Shown: positions 1 to 8,430, counted from the first letter of the stretch. The stretch: DNA of 64,000 nucleotides from an uncultured Paraglaciecola sp. (GCA_947498355.1 CANMKA010000001.1:124001-188000); one strand, 5' to 3'. Translations and numbers: made by a program. The notes: generated by a model from the sequence alone, not told the origin.

Positions 1-233
1 CAGATGTCGCTATGATGGTACCCAAAACTTCTATTCAAGAGTTTGAGGGGGCTTCGGTAGTGTTTGTCAAAGAAGGGGATGAATACCATCCTGTGCCCGT
101 TACCATAGGTCAGCAAGACAGCCACAATATCGAAGTATTATCAGGTCTGCACATTGCCGATGTGATTGTCAGCCAGAATAGTTATCTGTTTAAAGCCGAT
201 TTAGAAAAGTCGGAGGCCGGTCATGACCACTAA
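1..233 (+). CDS. czcB: CzcB-type periplasmic adaptor (C-terminal end only)
   Basis: This is the last 76 residues of a membrane-fusion (adaptor) protein; the frame is open to the window edge, so the start lies outside. Adaptors of this family link an inner-membrane RND pump to an outer-membrane channel in the periplasm. The visible part is the membrane-proximal domain: a VPKTSIQEFEG segment, a VVFVKEGD strand, and a histidine-containing tail AGHDH that is common in Czc/Cus adaptors. The czcA pump gene follows after about 50 bases on the same strand, the usual czcCBA order, so czcC is expected upstream. Co, Zn or Cd is the likely substrate class, inferred mainly from the pump. Confidence 0.85.
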   Translation, partial: DVAMMVPKTSIQEFEGASVVFVKEGDEYHPVPVTIGQQDSHNIEVLSGLHIADVIVSQNSYLFKADLEKSEAGHDH

Positions 234-286
234 TAACTCAATGCTAGCCACTTGGTCTAGTGTCTCTGTTATTGGGGGACGAACAC

Positions 287-3200
287 ATGATTGAATCCAT
301 ATTACGTTTATCCATAGAGCGACGAGGGATAATGCTGATGTTGATCTTCCTTGTGCTGGGCATGGGGATATTCAGTTATCAAAAATTACCTATCGATGCG
401 GTACCCGATATCACCAACGTGCAAGTGCAAATCAATACACAAGCACCGGGCTATTCGCCTTTGGAAACCGAGCAGCGGATCACATTCGTAGTAGAAACAG
501 CACTGGCGGGATTACCTGACCTGTCCTACACCCGCTCTTTATCACGCTACGGCCTGTCTCAGGTAACAGCGGTATTTGATGAAGGCACTGATCTGTATTT
601 TGCACGTAATCTCATCAATACCCGATTAGGTGCAATCAAAAGTCAGCTACCAGAAGGGTTAGCACCTGAAATGGGACCTATCGCTACTGGGTTGGGTGAA
701 ATCTATATGTATACCTTGCGAGCCAAGCAAAATGCCATGCAAAAAAACGGTGAGCCGTACGATGCAATGGCGCTTCGCGAGATACACGACTGGATCGTAA
801 AACCCCAGCTCGCACTGGTTAAGGGGATCACTGAAGTCAACGCCATTGGTGGTTACGTAAAACAATATCATGTGAATCCTGAACCACAGAAAATGCTGAA
901 TTTTGACATTGGTCTAAGTGATATCCATCGTGCGCTGGAGCGAAACAACACGAATCAGGGTGCAGGGTTTGTTGAGCGAAATGGGCAACAAATATTGGTG
1001 CGCTCACAAGGTCAACTTCAGACACTTAGCGATATAGAAAATGTGGTAATAAAACGCATTAATACTGTCCCCGTTGCGGTGAAAGACATTGGCAGTGTAG
1101 CTATTGGTAAGGAGCTGAGAACGGGTGCGGCAACGCAGGAAGGTGAAGAGACCGTTTTAGGTACCGCAATGATGCTAGTCGGCGAAAACTCACGAGCCGT
1201 TGCTCAATCCGTTGCCAAAAAGGTGAAGGACATTCAAGCCAGCTTACCTGATGGTATTGTCATTGAGCCAGTCTACGACCGTACCCTACTGGTCGATAAA
1301 GCTATCGACACGGTTCAGAAGAATTTAGTAGAAGGGGCGTTATTAGTCATAGTGATCTTGTTCATATTGCTTGGCAATATTCGCGCCGCGCTCATCACTG
1401 CGGCAGTTATTCCGCTAGCGATGTTGGCGACCATCACTGGAATGGTTAATACAGGTGTGTCTGCCAACCTGATGAGCCTTGGGGCATTGGATTTTGGATT
1501 AATTGTAGATGGTGCGGTGATCATCGTAGAGAACTGTATCAGGCGGTTATCCGAGTCTCAGAAACGCACAGGTGGAGTCTTGCCACTTAAAGAGCGGCTA
1601 GAACTGGTTTTTCAAGCGACCAACGAAGTCATTCGTCCTAGCTTGTTTGGAGTATTGATTATTACTGTGGTGTATATCCCGCTGTTCTCATTGACAGGCG
1701 TTGAGGGCAAGATGTTTCAGCCAATGGCGGCAACGGTCATCATGGCGCTGATAGCAGCGATGCTGTTCTCCATTACCATTGTACCGGCGGCAGTCGCGAT
1801 GTTTATGGGCGGTAAAGTCAGTGAAAAAGAAAGCTTCATTATTGTTGCAGCCAAATCCGCCTATCGCCCCATCATTCACCTTGCACTGAAATTACGCTGG
1901 ATAGTGCTTGTCGGCTCAGTCGTGCTAGTAGTAGGCAGCTTATGGTTGGCAACGCGATTAGGCTCTGAGTTTGTTCCTCAGCTTAACGAAGGAGACATCG
2001 CACTGCACGCCATGCGAATACCGGGCACAGGTATTGAACAAGCCGTCGCAATGCAAAAAACACTTGAATCTACCTTGATGGAATACGAACAGGTACTCAC
2101 AGTGTTTGCGAAAACCGGTACCGCAGAAGTAGCTACCGATGCGATGCCGCCCAACGTAACCGATACCTTTGTGATGCTAAAACCACAAGCGCAATGGCCT
2201 GATCCTGAGCTCTCAAAAGCAGAATTCGTGGAAACCCTTGAGCGAGACTTACAAGCGGTAACAGGCAATAACTATGAGTTTACCCAACCTATCCAAATGC
2301 GCTTTAACGAGTTGATAAGTGGAGTAAGGGCTGATCTTGGTATAAAAGTCTTCGGAGATGATTTAACCACACTTGTTGCCTCTGCAAACGACATCTTAAC
2401 GGTTTTGCAATCAATAGACGGCGTGGCGGATGCGCGACTTGAGCAGGTCGATGATATCCCTATCTTCACTATCAACCCTAAGCCAGTCGAGTTGGCACGT
2501 TATGGATTGGACGTCGCCGATTTGCAGGAGTGGTTGGCGTCAGCTATTGGGGGTAATACCGCTGGCTTAATTTTTGAGGGAGATAGACGCTTCGAGTTGC
2601 TTGTGCGATTTGATGAAGGTATACGCACAGATTTAGATGCCCTTGGCAGCAGTCCTATCATTACACCCGATGGGGAATTTGTACCCTTATCAGAAATCGC
2701 TACGCTGGGTTACTCGTCTGTTCCCAATCAAATCAGTCGAGAAAACGGTAAGCGCAGAGTCGTGGTTACCGCCAATGTCAGAGAACGCGACTTAGGGAGT
2801 TTTGTTGACGAAGCAAAAATCAAAATAACCGAACAGGGTGCACTCCCAGCAGGCTACTGGCTGGATTATGGCGGAACGTTTGAGCAGCTTGAAAGTGCCA
2901 GTCAGCGACTGTCTATCGTGGTGCCTGCCACGCTTTTTCTGATACTTGTGTTACTAGTAGTGGTGTTTGGCTCATTTCGTGATGCCTTGATCATCTTCAC
3001 TGGCGTGCCTTTAGCCTTAACAGGAGGTGTTTTCGCACTCTGGATGCGTGACATGCCACTGTCGATATCTGCCGGAGTAGGGTTTATTGCGCTCTCTGGT
3101 ATTGCAGTGCTTAACGGTTTAGTTATGTTGTCGTTTATCCGCCAAAGACTAGAAGAAACAGGAGAGTTAATTAACTCTATTGTTGATGGTGCATTAACGC

Positions 3201-3394
3201 GTTTGCGGCCGGTACTGATGACGGCATTGGTTGCTAGCCTTGGTTTTGTACCAATGGCGCTTAATGTAGGGACGGGAGCAGAGGTGCAACGTCCGTTAGC
3301 GACGGTAGTTATTGGCGGGATAATATCTTCTACCTTACTTACATTGATAGTTTTACCTGTTTTATATCGACTTTTGCACAGCAGGAAGAATTAG
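287..3394 (+). CDS. czcA: CzcA-family heavy-metal efflux RND pump
   Basis: Proton-driven inner-membrane RND transporter that exports divalent heavy metals with its adaptor and outer-membrane channel. The product is 1035 residues, normal for the family. It shows the N-terminal helix and the two large periplasmic loops separated by two blocks of membrane helices. The transmembrane motif DFGLIVDGAVIIVEN (about residues 402-416) has the acidic residues of the Czc (Co/Zn/Cd) subfamily rather than the Cus copper/silver type. An in-frame GTG at 260 would add nine residues, but ATG at 287 has a good ribosome binding site (GGGGGA at 274-279) and starts with the family-typical MIESILRLSI. The assignment to divalent metals is by motif only. 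Confidence 0.93.
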   Translation: MIESILRLSIERRGIMLMLIFLVLGMGIFSYQKLPIDAVPDITNVQVQINTQAPGYSPLETEQRITFVVETALAGLPDLSYTRSLSRYGLSQVTAVFDEGTDLYFARNLINTRLGAIKSQLPEGLAPEMGPIATGLGEIYMYTLRAKQNAMQKNGEPYDAMALREIHDWIVKPQLALVKGITEVNAIGGYVKQYHVNPEPQKMLNFDIGLSDIHRALERNNTNQGAGFVERNGQQILVRSQGQLQTLSDIENVVIKRINTVPVAVKDIGSVAIGKELRTGAATQEGEETVLGTAMMLVGENSRAVAQSVAKKVKDIQASLPDGIVIEPVYDRTLLVDKAIDTVQKNLVEGALLVIVILFILLGNIRAALITAAVIPLAMLATITGMVNTGVSANLMSLGALDFGLIVDGAVIIVENCIRRLSESQKRTGGVLPLKERLELVFQATNEVIRPSLFGVLIITVVYIPLFSLTGVEGKMFQPMAATVIMALIAAMLFSITIVPAAVAMFMGGKVSEKESFIIVAAKSAYRPIIHLALKLRWIVLVGSVVLVVGSLWLATRLGSEFVPQLNEGDIALHAMRIPGTGIEQAVAMQKTLESTLMEYEQVLTVFAKTGTAEVATDAMPPNVTDTFVMLKPQAQWPDPELSKAEFVETLERDLQAVTGNNYEFTQPIQMRFNELISGVRADLGIKVFGDDLTTLVASANDILTVLQSIDGVADARLEQVDDIPIFTINPKPVELARYGLDVADLQEWLASAIGGNTAGLIFEGDRRFELLVRFDEGIRTDLDALGSSPIITPDGEFVPLSEIATLGYSSVPNQISRENGKRRVVVTANVRERDLGSFVDEAKIKITEQGALPAGYWLDYGGTFEQLESASQRLSIVVPATLFLILVLLVVVFGSFRDALIIFTGVPLALTGGVFALWMRDMPLSISAGVGFIALSGIAVLNGLVMLSFIRQRLEETGELINSIVDGALTRLRPVLMTALVASLGFVPMALNVGTGAEVQRPLATVVIGGIISSTLLTLIVLPVLYRLLHSRKN

Positions 3395-3400
3395 CCACAT

Positions 3401-3434
3401 TTGGAGCATTAGCCGTTGTTAGTTAATGCTCCAA
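3401..3434 (+). terminator. Hairpin after czcA, probable terminator
   Basis: Two perfect 11-base arms (TTGGAGCATTA and its complement at 3424-3434) flank a 12-base loop, seven bases after the czcA stop. The following tract is only TTTC, so termination may be weak. Confidence 0.6.
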
Positions 3435-3469
3435 TTTCACTTATTACACTTAAACGTCATCGATATGTG

Positions 3470-3500
3470 TTGACCCTATTTTAAGTATAGACTTTACAAT
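3470..3500 (+). promoter_or_regulatory. MerR-family-type promoter of the czcN-like gene
   Basis: A -35 box TTGACC (3470-3475) and a -10 box TACAAT (3495-3500) are separated by exactly 19 bases. A partial dyad (CTAT at 3475-3478, ATAG at 3487-3490) lies in the spacer. An over-long 19-base spacer with a central dyad is the hallmark of promoters activated by MerR-family metal sensors (MerR, ZntR, CadR, CueR). Only one MerR-family gene (merR, 5 kb away) is in the window, so the cognate sensor is not identified. Confidence 0.65.
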
Positions 3501-3530
3501 CATATCTATAGGATTGAAAAAAGGATAGAT

Positions 3531-4115
3531 ATGATTTCGCTCGTATTGATAAGTGCTTTTATACTGCTTGCAGTAATCGTTAGAAGTTTTGTGCAATATA
3601 AAAGAAATGGTGATTTTGGAATTAGAGCAGCCTCGTTGAGCGCTCCGATGATACAGATTTTACCCGGCACTTTGTTTGTGATTACATTTTGCCTAGCGTT
3701 TGGTGTGATAGTCGTTGGGTATTTAGGACAAGTGCCCCCTTTCTTTGTTGCTTCACTGCCGTTTCAATCTTTGGGTTTCGTGATCGGGACTTGTGGAATA
3801 CTCGTCACGCTCTTATCTCAAATCCAAATGGGTGATTCATGGCTAATTGGTGTCGACCAGAAAGAAACGACGACGCTCATTACGCATGGTATTTATGCAA
3901 GGTCTCGAAATCCGATTTATTTCGGGATTTTTATGTTTTGGCTGGGGTTGTGTCTCACATTCCCACATCTACTGCTATGGGCTTGCGCCTTAATATGCTG
4001 GATTTGTATTGAACTGATTGTTAGAAAAATTGAAGAGCCATAATTAATTGAAGTGCATGGGGATGTGTTTCAAAAATACATGCGGAAGACTAATCGATAC
4101 ATACCTAAGTTATGA
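3531..4115 (+). pseudogene. CzcN-like isoprenylcysteine methyltransferase-family membrane protein, interrupted by an in-frame stop
   Basis: Membrane protein of the ICMT/PEMT methyltransferase family, which includes CzcN of metal-resistance clusters. The first reading segment is 170 residues with about four to five membrane helices and the family signature ITHGIYARSRNPIYFG (SAM-binding side). Translation ends at TAA 4041-4043 right after RKIEEP. The same frame continues past this stop for 23 codons encoding LIEVHGDVFQKYMRKTNRYI and then PKL before TGA at 4113-4115, which is exactly the conserved family C-terminus. One nonsense change in a former tyrosine codon (TAT/TAC to TAA) explains this. 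It could also be a sequencing error or a tolerated truncation. The start ATG has AAGGA six to seven bases upstream. Confidence 0.8.
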
Positions 4116-4189
4116 CGTTCGTTTAATTTTTTCAAATATACAATGTGAGACTTGATTTATTAAAACTGAGCACCAATGTATACTGTGTA

Positions 4190-4195
4190 TATAAT
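4190..4195 (+). promoter_or_regulatory. Candidate -10 box of the SMEK-pAgo operon
   Basis: A perfect TATAAT lies 21 bases before the start codon of the SMEK gene; the matching -35 region around 4167-4172 (TGAGCA) is poor. The ribosome binding site AGAGGGAG ends at 4212. The short distance implies a leader of about 15 bases. Confidence 0.5.
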
Positions 4196-4216
4196 CAGTA
4201 GGGTAGAGGGAGTCAC

Positions 4217-5602
4217 ATGGATGTATTAAATGTTGAAAACGAACTTCGCGAAGTTGTAGCCAGAGTAGTGACTCAAGTAGAGCTTGCGAGCAAGCAAGGC
4301 CGCTTAGACATAAATTTAGCGATGGAAGATGCTTTTATTCCCATCCTTAAAGAGTTGTTTCACCTACCAAAGCTGCACAATTTGAATGCTAAGCAGAAGA
4401 ATTATCCTGGAATAGACTTAGGAGATGAATATGATCGGGTCGCATTCCAGGTAACCGCAACTACAGACCTTGAAAAGGTTAAGAAAACACTCTCAATCTT
4501 TATTGATAAAGACTATCAGTCAAACTTTGATGAGCTCTTTATTTTGATGCTTGTAGGCAAACAGAAGAGCTATTCTCAACAGGCCATTGATAAAATAACT
4601 GGACCGAAATTTAGCTTTAATGCGAAAACGCAGATCATAGATTGCGGTGACATTTTGTCAAAAGTAACAGACTTAAGAGTAACGGCACAACGTCGCATAT
4701 TGCACGAATTTAAACTCATTCTTGGTGAAATTGATGGTTATTTAGCGCTTCGCGAACCCAAAACTGATGTGCCAGTTGTGTTTACGTCAAATCTTGCACC
4801 AATTACTTTTCCATCAAAGGTCTTCATCGCTGAAACCACCATAAATAAAAAGGATGTGCTTTCCCGAGCAAAGAAAGAGCTAGAATACAAGGGTAGGAAG
4901 TCAGATATGCTCATGTGCATTCGACTTGCCTTACAGCTTGAAGGATCTAGTTTTGCAGGATGGGCCTTTCATGATGGGAAAATATTCACGTTTGATGATT
5001 TTGAAGCTAACACTGCGCTAAAGTCTCTAATTGATGTCGGAACAATCGAGGAAGTTGGTAGTGATGAGTTATATAACTCAGAATATGTAGAGTATGTAAA
5101 TGTCTTTAAATCGCTTCTTCAAGGCCAAATACGGGAGCAACTGATACCGCATAATGTAAATTTCGATATGTATGAAAAGCAATTCTATTTCAACAGAGAA
5201 AGCGAAAAGCAAACTCATAGAAAAGAAACATGGAAAGGCATGAAAACAGCTCATAGAACAGTTTTTGAGCGTATTGATAGTAAGAAAGAGCCAGGAAGTC
5301 TAGCGCATTACAAGCACTTAAGCTTTCAATTAAGGTTTATTTATACAATGGGTCAGTACCATACCTTGATTGTGCCAAGTTGGCTTTATACCTATAACTC
5401 TTTTCGACGAAGCCGTTTTCACGACAAGCTAGTAACGAAGCAGAAGAAGCTTGAAAATAATCAAGCTGTTCGAAATTTAACACGGTTCATTGCTTTTTAT
5501 CTTTCTCAAATGACAGACCAAGAAGTTAAGTTTGGCTCCCTGATTCAGCTTGTTCCAGAAAACGTCACTGAAGATGTAGTCGATATCGATGAGGAGGAGT
5601 AA
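4217..5602 (+). CDS. SMEK-domain protein with APAZ-like C-terminal half, partner of short pAgo
   Basis: A 461-residue protein with two parts. Residues 1-165 carry the SMEK-domain signature: LNAKQKNYPGIDLGD (56-70), AFQVTATTDLEKVKKTL (76-92) and GKQKSYSQQ. Residues about 190-440 look like an APAZ domain, the partner module of short Argonautes. The landmarks are the FAGWAFHDGKIFTFDDF segment, an R-x-V-F element near 347-350, the HLSFQLRFIY strand (367-376), the VPSWLYTYN motif (386-394) and the KKLENNQAVRN helix (410-420). In SPARTA- and SPARSA-type systems APAZ replaces the missing N and PAZ domains of the Argonaute and carries the toxic effector, so SMEK would be the effector here. The pAgo gene follows after three bases. 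SMEK is recognised by motif, APAZ by pattern; its function as effector is inference. Confidence 0.75.
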   Translation: MDVLNVENELREVVARVVTQVELASKQGRLDINLAMEDAFIPILKELFHLPKLHNLNAKQKNYPGIDLGDEYDRVAFQVTATTDLEKVKKTLSIFIDKDYQSNFDELFILMLVGKQKSYSQQAIDKITGPKFSFNAKTQIIDCGDILSKVTDLRVTAQRRILHEFKLILGEIDGYLALREPKTDVPVVFTSNLAPITFPSKVFIAETTINKKDVLSRAKKELEYKGRKSDMLMCIRLALQLEGSSFAGWAFHDGKIFTFDDFEANTALKSLIDVGTIEEVGSDELYNSEYVEYVNVFKSLLQGQIREQLIPHNVNFDMYEKQFYFNRESEKQTHRKETWKGMKTAHRTVFERIDSKKEPGSLAHYKHLSFQLRFIYTMGQYHTLIVPSWLYTYNSFRRSRFHDKLVTKQKKLENNQAVRNLTRFIAFYLSQMTDQEVKFGSLIQLVPENVTEDVVDIDEEE

Positions 5603-5605
5603 CGA

Positions 5606-7024
5606 GTGAAGGTTACTGTAATTGAAGAGCCACTATTGGAATTTGGTAAGGGAACACATATTTGTCCGCGTAATGGAATCGAACGAATGGGTGTTTATGA
5701 TACTAAGGATGAACTTAGGCGTTCAGAGCTAAGACTTGGAATAGTAGGCAGGGGAGAGGGGGTAGATAAGCTAGACGTTTGGTTGGACTTATGTCGCAAT
5801 GGTATCCTCGGCAAAGAAAGTGAATTATCAAACCTGTTTAAAGGATTTGGTGGCGTTTCGGCGGACTATGGTTTTTTCACGCGATTATTATCTTCACCAA
5901 GTTTTACTCGCGCAATTCAGAAATCCTCAATTGTGAAAGTTAGCCGTATCAAAACAAGAGAAGAACGAGTAGTTGCGGCAGTTAACTTGTATTACGAACA
6001 AGTCCAATTTCTCGCAGAAAATCGAGCCATTGATGTAATAATATGCGTGATACCAGAAGAGCTATTCGTGTCATTGACGCAGAAAGATGCTGGCTCAAAA
6101 AAAGATACCGGTGCAATAGAGCAATACATGGAGCACGACTTTAGACGCCTGTTGAAAGCCAAGTGTATGCACCTTGGTATACCATTGCAACTTGTTCTAG
6201 AGAGTACGTTGTTAACAGGAAAAGCGAATAGAGGCAATCAAGACGATGCTACTCGTGCCTGGAATTTTGCAACAGCGTTATACTACAAAGGTAACAAGAC
6301 TGTTCCATGGAGATTAAAAGAAGAACGATTTAAGCCAAAAAGTTGCTACGTCGGTATTGGGTTCTACAAGAGTAGGGATGGTGAGACCATATCAACAAGT
6401 CTTGCGCAAGTATTTGATGAATTTGGTCATGGAGTTATTTTACGCGGAACACCTGTAGTCATTGACAAAAATGACAAGCGACCATTTATGTCAGAAGAAC
6501 AAGCATACAATTTGTTAAGCTCAGCGTTATCTGAATACGATAAAGCGTTGATGCAAATGCCAGCCAGAATTGTCATACATAAGACTTCAAAATTTCGCGA
6601 CACAGAAATCCGAGGGTTTTGTCGCGTGCTAGAAGAGAAAAGCGTGCGTTCGAAGGACTTTGTTTCTATCACGAATACTGATATACGATTATTTAGTCAA
6701 ACAAGCTATCCACCAAAGAGAGGAACATTACTTTCAATAAATGAAAATGAAGGCGTTCTGTACACACGCGGCACCATCGATTTTTATCAAACTTATCCTG
6801 GCGCGTATGTACCTAATCCATTGAAAATAGATGTGTATGAAAACGATTCATCATTAGAAGAATTAGCAGAGGAAATTCTGGGTTTGACCAAAATGAATTG
6901 GAATAACACACAGCTAGATGGGCGACTACCGATAACGCTTGAGTGTGCCAAAAAAGTAGGCGATATAATGAAATATGTTGATGTAGGCGAAAAACCTCAA
7001 GTTAGTTACAGTTTTTACATGTAA
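5606..7024 (+). CDS. Short prokaryotic Argonaute (MID-PIWI), catalytically inactive
   Basis: A 472-residue short pAgo with no PAZ domain. The N-terminal stretch (EEPLLEFGKGTHICPRNGI, then LGIVG at 44-48) is typical of short pAgos. A MID domain spans about 100-205, where RRLLKAKCMHLGIPLQLV (181-198) holds the conserved Lys and Gln expected to bind the guide 5' phosphate. A PIWI domain spans about 245-470 and ends in GLTKMNWNNTQLDGRLPITL and a KKVGDIMKYV helix. The slicer acidic residues are missing: YVGIGFYK has Gly where active Argonautes have Asp, and VIHKTSKF lacks the second Asp, so it should sense rather than cut targets. The GTG start has a strong GAGGAGGAG site (5591-5599) inside the end of the upstream gene, which indicates translational coupling. 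The likely role is guide-directed detection of invading plasmid or phage nucleic acid. Confidence 0.88.
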   Translation: MKVTVIEEPLLEFGKGTHICPRNGIERMGVYDTKDELRRSELRLGIVGRGEGVDKLDVWLDLCRNGILGKESELSNLFKGFGGVSADYGFFTRLLSSPSFTRAIQKSSIVKVSRIKTREERVVAAVNLYYEQVQFLAENRAIDVIICVIPEELFVSLTQKDAGSKKDTGAIEQYMEHDFRRLLKAKCMHLGIPLQLVLESTLLTGKANRGNQDDATRAWNFATALYYKGNKTVPWRLKEERFKPKSCYVGIGFYKSRDGETISTSLAQVFDEFGHGVILRGTPVVIDKNDKRPFMSEEQAYNLLSSALSEYDKALMQMPARIVIHKTSKFRDTEIRGFCRVLEEKSVRSKDFVSITNTDIRLFSQTSYPPKRGTLLSINENEGVLYTRGTIDFYQTYPGAYVPNPLKIDVYENDSSLEELAEEILGLTKMNWNNTQLDGRLPITLECAKKVGDIMKYVDVGEKPQVSYSFYM

Positions 7025-7067
7025 CACCCCGTATGTCTAATACGGTTCAGTATTAGACATAGGGTGT
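7024..7067. terminator. Long hairpin directly after the pAgo stop codon
   Basis: Arms 7024-7043 and 7050-7067 pair over 18 base pairs (ACACCC, then TATGTCTAATAC, with a two-base bulge) around a six-base loop. No U-rich tract follows, so it may be a Rho-independent terminator only in part. It could also be a transcript-stabilising hairpin or a recombination site next to the following recombinase gene. Confidence 0.5.
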
Positions 7068-7114
7068 AAGGGTACGTTATAGTGTTGTCATCTTAACCTA
7101 CAATAAAAACACAC

Positions 7115-8353
7115 TTGGCCAACACTAAACCCACACCGTTGTTTCCCACGTATACTGAGCTGGCAGAACTCAGTCTGTCTGACTATCCACAGCTACGTTC
7201 ATTCTTAGATAAGCAACCAACATGGATGAGACAACACTGGGACTGGGCGAAAGAATATCTTTTATATATCGGTCGCAACAAATCACAACACACCTATGTG
7301 CGTTTTAGAAATGATATCGAAAAGTTTCTACTGTGGGTTTTCATGGTGGATAAGCAGCCAGTAGACGATTTACGCAAATCAGATATTTTGCGATACATTG
7401 ATTTTTGTGTGGCGCCACCGGTTAAATGGATAAGTACGCAGCTCCATGATCGATTTAGCCTCAATAATGGTTACTTTGCTTCAAACCTTAAGTGGACGCC
7501 GTTCAGACAAACGCCGCCTAAATACGATAAGGAAAGAGTGCTTGATCCGAAAAAGTACCAACCGTCATTGCAGACCCTCGAATCTACCTTTGTGGCATTA
7601 AGCTCTTTTTATCGCCATCTCATCGATGAAGAAATTTGTTTCGGCAATCCTATTCCATTAGCAAAACGTGACTGTAAATATTTGATAAAAGACAGTCAGG
7701 TGAAAACGATCAGTCGATTAACAGAACAGCAATGGCAATATCTCTTAGATACCGCAGTTGAGATGGCTGATAACGATCCGCTTGTGGAGCGCAATTTATT
7801 CGTTATTGCTACCATGAAAACCCTATTCTTAAGGCTTTCAGAGCTCTCAGAACGCCAAGATTGGACACCGTTGATGAGTCATTTTTGGACAGATGAGGAT
7901 AACAACTGGTGGTTTAAGGCCTATGGAAAAGGCAAAAAGATTAGAGATATCACGGTACCACCGGGTTATCTTACGTTTTTGAAACGATATAGAGAATGGC
8001 GTGGACTGTCACCGTTGCCATCCAAAGGTGAACAAACCGTGTTGGTCGAAAAAATACGAGGTCGTGGAGGTTTAACAAGCCGTCAAATATCCAGGCTCGT
8101 GCAGCAAGTATTTGACGCAGCTTTCGATAAGATGAAGTCAGAACAAGGAGTAGAAGCCGCACAGAAATTAAATGAAGCAACGACACATTACTTGCGTCAC
8201 ACCGGTGCCAGCATGGAGATTGAACGTGACAGGCCTTTGAAAGATTTATCTGAGGATCTAGGTCATTCAAGTAGTGCGACCACTGACACAGTTTATGTGC
8301 AAGTGGAGCGAAAACGCCGAGCAGCATCAGGTAAAGATAGAAAAGTTCAATAG
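7115..8353 (+). CDS. Tyrosine recombinase, copy 1 (intact)
   Basis: Site-specific integrase of the phage-integrase/tyrosine recombinase superfamily, 412 residues. An N-terminal core-binding region (about 35-200, including YVRFRNDIEKFLLW) is followed by a catalytic domain with Arg240 (FLRLSEL), a GKGKKIR lysine strand, His358-x-x-Arg361 (HYLRHTG), His384 (LGHSS) and the nucleophile Tyr394. All catalytic residues are present. The frame is closed by a stop at 7094-7096 and the first usable start is TTG 7115, with no clear ribosome binding site; Met38 is an alternative. It is about 93% identical to the recombinase at 11.2 kb (about 25 differences in 350 positions counted by eye), and the two bracket the mercury genes. 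It probably mobilises this accessory region. Confidence 0.88.
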   Translation: MANTKPTPLFPTYTELAELSLSDYPQLRSFLDKQPTWMRQHWDWAKEYLLYIGRNKSQHTYVRFRNDIEKFLLWVFMVDKQPVDDLRKSDILRYIDFCVAPPVKWISTQLHDRFSLNNGYFASNLKWTPFRQTPPKYDKERVLDPKKYQPSLQTLESTFVALSSFYRHLIDEEICFGNPIPLAKRDCKYLIKDSQVKTISRLTEQQWQYLLDTAVEMADNDPLVERNLFVIATMKTLFLRLSELSERQDWTPLMSHFWTDEDNNWWFKAYGKGKKIRDITVPPGYLTFLKRYREWRGLSPLPSKGEQTVLVEKIRGRGGLTSRQISRLVQQVFDAAFDKMKSEQGVEAAQKLNEATTHYLRHTGASMEIERDRPLKDLSEDLGHSSSATTDTVYVQVERKRRAASGKDRKVQ

Positions 8354-8395
8354 CTACATTTGACATTTAGTTAGGCAATATCTCGGCTTAAGCCC

Positions 8396-8430
8396 TTGAT
8401 ATAACTACTTGTGTCTTACAATTATATTGT
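8396..8430 (+). promoter_or_regulatory. Candidate merR promoter with small palindrome
   Basis: TTGATA (8396-8401) and TACAAT (8417-8422) resemble -35 and -10 boxes, but the spacer is only 15 bases. ACAAT-TAT-ATTGT (8418-8430) is a perfect small palindrome over the -10. The merR ribosome binding site AGAGGTGA follows. This is weak evidence, given for orientation. Confidence 0.3.

Noticed and set aside
7024..7067. The hairpin after pAgo as an integron attC site
   Set aside because: The ends lack the RYYYAAC/GTTRRRY boxes and the recombinases are not IntI-like, so only a generic hairpin is reported.
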